The position numbers and the translations under genes are program-made. A DNA stretch of 64,000 nucleotides, from positions 1-64,000 of the forward strand of contig JAUXUD010000022.1 in the NCBI GenBank assembly GCA_030680835.1, given 5' to 3'. Of this stretch, positions 54,401-62,000 are shown piece after piece. The number at the start of each line of letters is the position of its first letter. Position 1 is the stretch's first letter. Source of the DNA: Bacteroidota bacterium (GTDB lineage Bacteria; Bacteroidota; Bacteroidia; UKL13-3). The notes beneath the pieces are model-generated. The model did not search any database and had not been told where the DNA came from. It saw only the letters and a program-made list of their open reading frames with translations.

Positions 54401-54882
54401 TAAATAAAGAGCATGTGGGTTCCTAAACCGGCACTCTGCTTATAAAAATCACCAACAGGAATCACCTCAGTGATATCACTGTACATATCTTCCTTTTTGT
54501 AATGAAACATATCCATGGCTAGTTTACATGCCCATAATTTTACACCGGAAGCTACCATAATATCGAGAAACTCACGCACTCCGGGCATATCCAGTTTATC
54601 CATTTCCTTTTTCATCATGTAAGTTGCAAAGGCTTCCATGCCGGGTAAGCCACCCAGCATGGTAGGCATATGCATGGCAGGATTACCTACTGTGGCTACA
54701 TGCAGGTGTTCCAGTTTTTTATTGTGGATGGCTTCGAGTCCGAAAAAGGTAAAGAATATTTCGGATTCAATCCCTTCCATCCTTGCTCCATTTGCCAATA
54801 CAAATGCAGCATAAACGTTTTCTATTGTGGCCTTGGAAAGTATGATCATCATCTTTCTGATTTCGCCATTATATTCACTCAT
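54400..54882 (-). CDS. DsrE/DsrF/DrsH-like sulfur-relay protein
   Basis: A 160-residue cytoplasmic protein of the DrsE_2 type, with conserved Cys in ASGVKLWACKLAMDMF, a candidate persulfide carrier. The blocks MMIILSKATIENVYAAFVLA and FFTFFGLEAIHNKK fit the family. The start at 54882 (MSEYNGE) is preferred over 54930, which would overlap the TusE gene by 35 bases. It is the third gene of the SQR-TusE-DsrE operon. Confidence 0.85.
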   Translation of the reverse strand: MSEYNGEIRKMMIILSKATIENVYAAFVLANGARMEGIESEIFFTFFGLEAIHNKKLEHLHVATVGNPAMHMPTMLGGLPGMEAFATYMMKKEMDKLDMPGVREFLDIMVASGVKLWACKLAMDMFHYKKEDMYSDITEVIPVGDFYKQSAGLGTHMLFI

Positions 54883-54895
54883 AATTTTATTAATT

Positions 54896-55204
54896 TTAAA
54901 TGCAGCTGGCTGGTTTCGGGATGCCAGCAATTTTTGATGCGGTTTTTAATGGGCCCTGTGGAAACAACTGATAAAACTCTTTGATGTCGACTACATCACT
55001 TTTTCCTATTTTACGAATACTTAAAGGCGACTCGTTTTTATGTTCCTTTTGTAAATAATCGATTACGTCCCAATGCCGGTGACCCAATTCAATATCCGCC
55101 TCTTTGGCCAATTCAGTTCCCACTTCTTTGTTCCATTGGTTTACATCTTTCAAATAGCCTTCTTCATTCACCTGAATGCTGCGGCCTGCAATTACTTTTT
55201 CCAT
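54896..55204 (-). CDS. tusE: TusE/DsrC-family sulfur carrier
   Basis: A 102-residue protein of the TusE/DsrC/DsvC family (GYLKDVNQWNKEV, LGHRHWDVIDYLQKEH). The C-terminal arm is ASKIAGIPKPASCI: the penultimate Cys is kept, but the second conserved Cys of true DsrC (11 residues earlier) is Ser. It should therefore act as a single-cysteine sulfur relay like TusE rather than the dissimilatory trisulfide substrate. It lies between an SQR-like flavoprotein and a DsrE-like protein. Confidence 0.9.
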   Translation of the reverse strand: MEKVIAGRSIQVNEEGYLKDVNQWNKEVGTELAKEADIELGHRHWDVIDYLQKEHKNESPLSIRKIGKSDVVDIKEFYQLFPQGPLKTASKIAGIPKPASCI

Positions 55205-55262
55205 AATCTGTTTTTTAATTTTTAATTTCTAAATTTTACTTCTAACATTTCACTTTTAACTT

Positions 55263-56495
55263 TTAACTTTTTCTTCCTGTTGTTTGCATGTTTGAGGATA
55301 CAAACGGAATTGCGATTCCTTTTAATAACATATTCCAGTAAATCCACCTGAATGCAAGTTTTCCCATATGATTGATCCGGCTTTCTTTTAAGAGTTGTAA
55401 AGGTCCAATACCTGCAAACGGGAAGGAGCCTTTAACGGGTTCATGAGTATAATTAAAATCAATTAGCAATGCTTTGCCATGACCTGTTTCGATAAAGCAG
55501 TTTGCATGTCCGTCAAACGATTTTTTTAAAGGTTCCCCTTTCATATAATGAAGAATATTTTCTGTTAATATTTCGGCTTCAAAATGTGCGACGGAACCTG
55601 CTTTGGATGCAGGAACATTGGTGGCATCACCGATTACAAAAATATTCTGATGAGCCAGACTCTGTAATGTTGCTTTGTTGGTAGGAACATAGTTCAAGTC
55701 ATCTCCCATTCCCGAACGGGCAATCACCTCATCGCCTTTGTTTGTAGGAACGGTAACCAATAAATCGTACTCGATTTCGCGTCCTCCGTAATCAAATATT
55801 TTTTTCGCTTCAGCATCAATCCGTTCAATGGCAAAGTCGCTTTCAATATGAATGTTCTTCTCTGCCAATAAATGATCGAGGGCTGCTGTTGCCTGGGGTT
55901 TGGTAAAAGCACCGCTTAAAGGGGTTACGTATGTTATATCCACTTTGTTGCGCATGTCTTTGTGTTGAAAAAACGAATCTGCCAAAAATGCAAATTCAAG
56001 CGGAGCCACCGGACATTTGATGGGCATTTCGGTAATATGCACCACCAGTTTGCCACCTTTCCATTCCCGTAACTTATTGCGTAAAGCCAAAGCTCCTTTA
56101 AAGGTATAAAAATCAAAAATGCTTTGATGCCATTCTGTTCCCAGCATGCCTTCCGTTTCTTCGGGTGCAATTTTAGCTCCGGTGGCAATAATTAAAATAT
56201 CATAAGGAACGCTTGATCCCGTTGTTAAATACACCTTATTTTCTGCGGGGGCAATTTTTTCAATTTTCTTTTTAATCAGGTTCACGCCTGAAGGAATATA
56301 ATCTTCAATTTTTTTAATAATATCTTCCGGGGTATAAATATCAAAAGGCAAAAACAAATAGCCGGGTTGATAGTGATGCGCCTCCTCTTCATCAATGATG
56401 CTGATTTCCCAATCCGCTTTTTTTAATTTGTGTTTCAGGTGATTGGCCATCATGGTTCCCGATGTGCCAGCTCCCAGTATAAGTATCCGCTTCAT
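55263..56495 (-). CDS. SQR-like FAD-dependent pyridine nucleotide-disulfide oxidoreductase
   Basis: A 410-residue flavoprotein resembling sulfide:quinone oxidoreductases. It has FAD-binding GAGTSGTMMANHLK (8-21), a Cys in PIKCPVAPLEFAF aligned with a catalytic SQR cysteine, and the second FAD motif IFVIGDATNVPASKAGSVAHFEA. The C-terminal membrane-associated region is LAFRWIYWNMLLKGIAIPF. With TusE and DsrE-like genes it forms a small sulfur-handling operon on the minus strand. Whether it oxidises sulfide or delivers persulfide to TusE cannot be decided. It is divergent from a Crp/Fnr regulator. Confidence 0.85.
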   Translation of the reverse strand: MKRILILGAGTSGTMMANHLKHKLKKADWEISIIDEEEAHHYQPGYLFLPFDIYTPEDIIKKIEDYIPSGVNLIKKKIEKIAPAENKVYLTTGSSVPYDILIIATGAKIAPEETEGMLGTEWHQSIFDFYTFKGALALRNKLREWKGGKLVVHITEMPIKCPVAPLEFAFLADSFFQHKDMRNKVDITYVTPLSGAFTKPQATAALDHLLAEKNIHIESDFAIERIDAEAKKIFDYGGREIEYDLLVTVPTNKGDEVIARSGMGDDLNYVPTNKATLQSLAHQNIFVIGDATNVPASKAGSVAHFEAEILTENILHYMKGEPLKKSFDGHANCFIETGHGKALLIDFNYTHEPVKGSFPFAGIGPLQLLKESRINHMGKLAFRWIYWNMLLKGIAIPFVSSNMQTTGRKS

Positions 56496-56538
56496 TATTT
56501 ATTGTGCTTATTTACGGCACAAAGGTCTTACCCATTTG

Positions 56539-56565
56539 CAAATATTCATGGGAACAATTGTTACC
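56539..56565. promoter_or_regulatory. Divergent control region with a dyad between SQR-like and Crp/Fnr genes
   Basis: The dyad GGGAACAATTGTTACC is at 56550-56565, with AACAATTGTT a perfect 10-bp palindrome at 56553-56562. AATATTTG on the minus strand (56539-56546), one mismatch from TAnnTTTG, lies directly next to it for the SQR gene. The placement fits an operator for the Crp/Fnr regulator. Confidence 0.45.
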
Positions 56566-56615
56566 TAAATGTATGACTATTCTCAAATGAATTGCTATTT
56601 TTTCTCATGATTTTA

Positions 56616-56648
56616 TTGATAATTTGTTGAATTTATTAGGTACTTTTG
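56616..56648 (+). promoter_or_regulatory. Promoter of the Crp/Fnr regulator gene, possibly leaderless
   Basis: A TTG at 56616-56618 is followed, after 22 bases, by a perfect TACTTTTG at 56641-56648. The ATG is at 56656, 7 bases past the box, so transcription may begin at or next to the start codon. Confidence 0.5.
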
Positions 56649-56655
56649 GCGCTTG

Positions 56656-57264
56656 ATGTTTACAGACTCCCAATTACAGGCTTCATTTCTACAGCATGCA
56701 AAAAGGATGAAAGCTCCCGAAGGTGCCATTCTGATGCAACCGGGAGATTATTTTCGCATCATTCCCATTCTGATATCCGGATGTATTCGTGTTTTAAGAA
56801 AAAATGAGGAAGGAGATGAAATCTTCTTATACCATGTGATGCCCGGTGAAACCTGTGCTATGTCGTTAACCTGTTGTTCGAGTCAGGCACCCAGTGAAGT
56901 GAAAACGATAGCAGAAGAAGATTCTGAATATTGGGCCATTCCTATTTTTCTTTTGGAAGACTGGCAACAATATAAGGAATGGAGAGATTTTCTGGCATTA
57001 ACCTATAAAACCCGGTTCAACAAACTTTTACAAACCATTGATGAAATTGCCTTTGAAAACATGGATGAACGTTTGTGGAACTATTTATTAGCAAGGTCAA
57101 CAGCAAAGGAAAGCACTTTGCTAAATATCAGTCATGAAGAAATTGCCCGTGAATTAAATATTCAGAGAGAATCAGCCACGCGCTTAATCAAAAAACTGAA
57201 AGACAAGGGATATTTGGAAACCGGAAGGGGGCATATCCGGATTCTAAAAGATTATCATTCCTGA
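56656..57264 (+). CDS. Crp/Fnr-family transcriptional regulator
   Basis: A 202-residue regulator with an N-terminal cyclic-nucleotide-binding-like beta-roll (LMQPGDYFRIIPILISGCIR, VMPGETCAMSLTCC) and a C-terminal HTH_Crp helix-turn-helix (ISHEEIARELNIQRESATRLIKKL). The ATG at 56656 follows an in-frame TTG at 56653. Cysteines near CAMSLTCCSSQ could bind a metal or sense redox, but a FNR-type cluster pattern is not clear. It is divergent from the sulfur operon and probably controls it. Confidence 0.9.
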   Translation: MFTDSQLQASFLQHAKRMKAPEGAILMQPGDYFRIIPILISGCIRVLRKNEEGDEIFLYHVMPGETCAMSLTCCSSQAPSEVKTIAEEDSEYWAIPIFLLEDWQQYKEWRDFLALTYKTRFNKLLQTIDEIAFENMDERLWNYLLARSTAKESTLLNISHEEIARELNIQRESATRLIKKLKDKGYLETGRGHIRILKDYHS

Positions 57265-57348
57265 ACCGGATTTATCTGATACCCCCTACAAGCTTTTTTT
57301 CTTTCCTGTAAATTTCAGTTTGCGTTCAAAGCAAACCTGTAAATCATG

Positions 57349-57394
57349 TAACTTTATCTAAAAGTTATATAAACCTTTTTAATACCAAAGGTTT
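57349..57394. repeat. Two adjacent hairpins upstream of the OmpA gene
   Basis: TAACTTT (57349-57355) pairs with AAAGTTA (57361-57367), and AAACCTTT (57371-57378) with AAAGGTTT (57387-57394), both perfect. They lie in the 237-base gap between the Crp/Fnr and OmpA genes. Could be leader structures or operators; no terminator U-run follows. Confidence 0.4.
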
Positions 57395-57455
57395 CAAATT
57401 CGCATGTCCGATTCAAAGACATTGCATTTAACGGATATGTTTATAGTTATCAAAA

Positions 57456-57493
57456 ATCAATTCAGAAAAAATAAATCAATACAGAAAAAATAA
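57456..57493. repeat. Tandem 19-bp direct repeat just before the OmpA gene
   Basis: Two copies of ATCAATTCAGAAAAAATAA (57456-57474 and 57475-57493, one base different) end 8 bases before the ATG at 57502. This is likely the untranslated leader. Confidence 0.7.
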
Positions 57494-57501
57494 ATTCAAT
57501 T

Positions 57502-58176
57502 ATGAAAAAGCAATATTTACATTTTTTAAGTCTGATAGCAATTAGCTTTCTGATTGCATCATGTGCCAGCATGACCAAAACGCAAAAGGGGGGTGTTATT
57601 GGAGCAGCCGGTGGCGGGGCTATTGGGGCTGTTATTGGCAAAACATTAGGCAATACCGGACTGGGTGCCATTATTGGTGCCGGTGTGGGAGGAGTAACGG
57701 GAGTACTTATTGGTAAACAAATGGATAAGCAGGCTGCCGATATGAAAAAAAATCTTCCAAATGCAAAAGTGGAGCGTGTGGGTGAAGGAATTGTGGTGGA
57801 GTTGAGTGAAAAAATTCTGTTTGGTTTTAACCGTTCAGATCTGGAATCTGAGGCCATGCGCAATCTGGATAAAATAATTGCTGTATTGCAGAATTATCCG
57901 GAAACAAATGTAGAGATTCAGGGCCATACTGATAATAAAGGTACGGATGAATATAATATGGATCTGTCGAAAAGACGTGCTTCTTCTGTATATGCCTATT
58001 TTTATCAAAGGGGTCTGCCGGCTTCGCGGTTTACTATTGTTGGTTACGGCGAATCGTTGCCTAAATACAGCAATGAAAGCAAAAGCGGACAAGCACAGAA
58101 TCGCCGGGTTGAATTTCTGATTTCGGCCAATGAAAAAATGAAAGAAGCAGCACGCAAAGAAGCCGAAGGAAAATAG
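57502..58176 (+). CDS. OmpA-family lipoprotein with glycine-zipper domain
   Basis: A 224-residue envelope lipoprotein. It has signal with lipobox IASC (Cys21), a glycine-zipper region at about 30-75 (GVIGAAGGGAIGAVIGKTLG) and an OmpA peptidoglycan-binding domain at about 95-212 (NVEIQGHTDNKGTDEYNMDL, SKRRASSVYAYFYQRG, NRRVEFLI). The Asp and Arg that bind diaminopimelate are present in HTDNKG and the RR motif. It should link the outer membrane to peptidoglycan. Confidence 0.92.
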   Translation: MKKQYLHFLSLIAISFLIASCASMTKTQKGGVIGAAGGGAIGAVIGKTLGNTGLGAIIGAGVGGVTGVLIGKQMDKQAADMKKNLPNAKVERVGEGIVVELSEKILFGFNRSDLESEAMRNLDKIIAVLQNYPETNVEIQGHTDNKGTDEYNMDLSKRRASSVYAYFYQRGLPASRFTIVGYGESLPKYSNESKSGQAQNRRVEFLISANEKMKEAARKEAEGK

Positions 58177-58221
58177 AAAATTTGTTTTCAGGATGACAGG
58201 CTATTTGAAATCATGATGTAG

Positions 58222-58241
58222 GGTCTGGTCGCGACCAGACC
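58222..58241. repeat. Perfect 20-bp palindrome
   Basis: GGTCTGGTCGCGACCAGACC at 58222-58241 is its own reverse complement. It lies in the 137-base gap between the OmpA and barrel genes. It resembles GRDQT-coding palindromic repeats that I recall as dispersed in Bacteroidota and other genomes. It might also act as a weak terminator. Confidence 0.6.
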
Positions 58242-58313
58242 TATTTGGGGTGTGTTTGAAATGTGTTTAAAACGAAAAATAATTGGAAATAATCATTCAA
58301 TCAAAACAAAAAT

Positions 58314-58955
58314 ATGAAAATAAAAATAATTGTTCTGGCAGCAGCAACCAGCCTTGTTGGTTTAACTGCTAATGCCCAGGTATCATTTGGTATTTGTGCG
58401 GGAGTTAACCTGCAAAATATTACGGGTAAAGATGCCAGTGGAAGCGACATCAGCAATAATAGTGCAGCTATGAAATTTAACGGTGGATTAAAAGTACATT
58501 ATTTATTTGCGCAGGATTTCTTTATACAATCCGGTCTTATGTTTGTTTCAAAGGGTTCAAAAATTTTAACAGCCAATATTACCCTGAATTACCTGGAAGT
58601 ACCCATTAATTTTTTATATAAACCCTTATTGGGAAAAGGACATTTGATACTGGGTTTTGGACCCTACATGGCTTACGGGATTGGAGGTAACGTAAAATTT
58701 GACGGAAGCAGTTCTGCGACCAAAGTAATCTATAAAAGTGAAGAAACGGCTGCAGATACTGCTAGTTTTTATTTTAAACCGTTTGAAATGGGAGCCAATA
58801 TGTTTGCAGGTTTTGAATTTGTAAATAAAATTTCCATACAATTAAACGCCCAACTGGGTATGACAAAAATTAATCCCAATTACCCGGCCGGTAGCACAAA
58901 CAAAACTGCAATTAAGAATACTGGTTTTGGTTTGTCATTGGGGTATCGGTTTTAA
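58314..58955 (+). CDS. Outer-membrane beta-barrel protein (porin-family type)
   Basis: A 213-residue protein with a signal peptide ending in NAQ (about 21) and a small barrel (VSFGICAGVNLQNITGKD ... FFIQSGLMFVSKG, LNYLEVPINFLYKPL ... GFGLSLGYRF). This is the PorT/OMP_b-brl_2 pattern of Bacteroidota; ends in Phe. The PorT name is not justified without a search. It is followed by a heptad tandem repeat and a bidirectional terminator. Confidence 0.85.
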   Translation: MKIKIIVLAAATSLVGLTANAQVSFGICAGVNLQNITGKDASGSDISNNSAAMKFNGGLKVHYLFAQDFFIQSGLMFVSKGSKILTANITLNYLEVPINFLYKPLLGKGHLILGFGPYMAYGIGGNVKFDGSSSATKVIYKSEETAADTASFYFKPFEMGANMFAGFEFVNKISIQLNAQLGMTKINPNYPAGSTNKTAIKNTGFGLSLGYRF

Positions 58956-58957
58956 AT

Positions 58958-59011
58958 ATAAGGTATGAGGTATGAGGTATAAGGTATGAGGTATGAGGTA
59001 TGAGGTATGAG
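58958..59011. repeat. Heptanucleotide tandem repeat ATRAGGT
   Basis: About 7.7 copies of ATGAGGT/ATAAGGT run from 58958 to 59011, just after the barrel gene stop. Short tandem repeats of this type may vary in number between strains. Confidence 0.9.
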
Positions 59012-59022
59012 CCTGTAACTTT

Positions 59023-59068
59023 AAAAAATATCCCGATCTCGTTAAAGGACGAGACCGGGATATTTTTT
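59023..59068. terminator. Bidirectional terminator between the barrel and PKD genes
   Basis: AAAAAATATCCCG then TCTCGT on the left arm pair with ACGAGA then CGGGATATTTTTT on the right arm, around loop TAAAGG (one mismatch). A-runs and T-runs at both ends make it work for both the plus-strand barrel gene and the minus-strand PKD gene, whose stop is at 59077. Confidence 0.85.
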
Positions 59069-59076
59069 GACAATGA

Positions 59077-62000
59077 TTATTTAAGCACTGCAAATGGTTT
59101 TCTTGCAATTTGATTTTCTTCTGTTGTTAATATCAAATAATATTTCCCGGCTGCAATATTCAAATCATTTAGTTCAATTTCTGATTGGTTTAGCAGACTT
59201 GTTCTTGTTGCGTAAACTTCTCTGCCCAACATATCAATAATCAATATGGTTGCAGATTTGCTTTCGATATTTTTCAACCTTAAACTAAATGTACCTCCGT
59301 TTGGATTTGGAAATAAATTAATATTCGCACTGATATCGTCCGAATGATTTTCAACAGCCGTTGCCGGTCCGCAGCCTATGGTATCTTTCTTCACGGTAAC
59401 CGAAACGGTAAAGCTGCTTTTGCAACCCAGGTTTGTTGTTGATGTGAGGATCACGTTGTATTTGTTGATGGCTGAATATTTTTTACCAAAAATAAAAGTG
59501 TTGAGTGAATCAAATGTACCATCTCCAAAACTCCAGCTATAACCTGCAATCCAGCCATTACCGTTTAACACCGTGGTATTGTTGAAATTAAAACTATTAG
59601 TTGACAAGCATTGAACGGAATCGGTAGTATTGCTAAAACGGGTTATCGGACTTGGATTCCCCTTTGCAGTTACATTGATTAACTGAGGTGCTGAATTGGT
59701 TCTGCATCCTACTGCATTGATCGTGGTTAAAACAGCATAGTAGGATTTGATTGAATCATAAGAATGGAAAGCAAACGACTCTGTAGATTCGGTAGTGACA
59801 AATCCATCTCCAAAATCCCAGATATATTTAACGGCATTTGATGATGTGCTCACAAAATTTATTCCGGTATTGCAGGGATTCGATTTTACTTCATTGGCAA
59901 TAAATGTTGCTGTTGGTCCAACTGTTGAACCCGGAGTAACATTGTTGTTTGCAGTAAGTACACATCCACTGGCTCCAGTTGCAGTTAAGGTAATGGATTT
60001 AGAAGAAGTATTGCTGAATAAAAATGTTGGGTTTGCATTGGTTGATGTTCCTTCTCCTGCAAAATTCCAGAAATAGGTAACAGGTGAATTATCGGACGAT
60101 ACTACGGTATTGGTAAAAGATACAGACTTATCGCATACACTTGGGGTGCTATTAAAATTTCCCGACAGGCTCGAAATATTAAATACGGTATTCAAGGTAT
60201 CATAACATACACCGTCGTTTGCGGTTAATACCAGGGTATGATATCCGGCACTCAGGCTTGTTAAATTTACCGGCGTTGCATAGCTCGCATAGCCTGAACC
60301 ATCCAGGCTGTACAAATGCACGGTTCCACCTGTACTGGTATCGGTGAGTAATCGGCTGTTACCGCAATAATTTGTTGCAGTTAAAGTGCCCCCAGCTTTA
60401 AATCCTTTTAAACTGTTTATGGTAGTTTGAGAATTTGCCTGGCATGCTCCATAAGAAGAAACGGTGAGTTTTACTGTGGTACTTGTTGTTGCATTAAAAG
60501 TTAATCTCGGATTGGCTATGGAAGTATCATTGGGTGTGCCTCCGCTGAATTCCCATATATAACCGATTCCATCACCCTGTTGTACAGCGTTAAAATCAAA
60601 AACATTCTGACAAGTATTGGCTGTATAATTAAAGTTTGCATTCGGTGTATTTGAAATTAAAACTGTTTTGGTATTCACAAGTGTTCCGTTAATTGTTAAT
60701 GATACCTGGTAAATGCTGTCTTTTGAGTATGTATGTACCGGGTTTGCCAAAACAGAAGATGTACCATCGCCAAAATCCCAATAGTAAGATGTGGCAAGTG
60801 TTGACAGATCAGTAAAATTCACAGTTCTGCTGCTGCATGTATTGCCTGAAAAACTAAAATCAGAAAGAGGTACCGGAATCACAACAACCTGCTTTACCAC
60901 TGAATCAACGCAACCTGCCGATGATACAATAACCAGAGAAACATTATAGGTACCTGCTGCACTATAGGTCTTCGCATACACATAAGCATGCGTAGAATCT
61001 TTTTTACCATCTCCGAAATTCCATACGCTCTTTGCAATCCATCCTGAGTTTAAATTTTTTGAAGTATTCATAAAATTAAAACTGTTTCCGGTGAACAATT
61101 GCGAGGGTTGGTTGATGGTAAAATTGGCTGCCGGTCCGTAAACAAAAACCGACATGTAAACCGGATATGAAACCAGACTCTGACAGGTTCCATTGGAAGC
61201 GGTGAGGGTTACAATAAACGTTCCGGTATCGCCAAAGCTCTTGATGGGATTGGTTTGTGTTGAGGTAGACCCATCTCCGAAGTTCCATATATAACTTAAG
61301 CCTGTTCCACCGGTAGTAGTATTGGTAAACTGAATTTTATTCTGACAAATTCCGGGTGCATTGGCCGTTGTGAAATTAGCAGAGATGGTACCCGTACCAG
61401 CACTTGCTGTTGCCGAATTGGTGATACTCGCCTTACATCCGCTGCTCGATGTTGCAGTTAATTTTACAGAATAAGAACCTGCCGAAGGAAAATTATAAAA
61501 TGGATTGGCATCTTTAGAACTATCCAATACGGGTGAACCAAATTCCCAGTTATAGGTTAAGGCGCCATTATCTGTTGATGTACTTAAATTGTTGAATGCG
61601 ATAACCTGATTACATGAACTTGGTGTTGATGTGAAAGCAGGAGTGGGTGTTGAAATATAAAAGGATGTGGTTGCCGTATCGGCACAGGTTCCATTATTCG
61701 TTGCAAGTTTCACAAAATGAATACCGGGTGATAATCCGGGGATGTTTTGGCTGCTGCCAATATTTGTATACATTAATCCATCAATACTAAATGTATAAGA
61801 TGGCAGACCGGTATTGCTTGTATTGTTTATTGTTCTGGTAGCAGAACAGAAATCTCCGAGAGGTGGTGTAACCGTTACCCCTGCAATAACACCCTGAGAT
61901 GTGAGCAAGGGTGAAAACACGTAAGGCAGGGCACTTGCCGGGCATTTGCTATAAGAAGTAACCACTAAATTTACCGTTGCTGAACCACTCACATTGTATG

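Noticed and set aside
57462-57863. 133-codon minus-strand frame, Pro/Ala-rich
   Set aside because: Antisense of the glycine-zipper of the OmpA lipoprotein; composition is explained by the GGT/GGC codons opposite.
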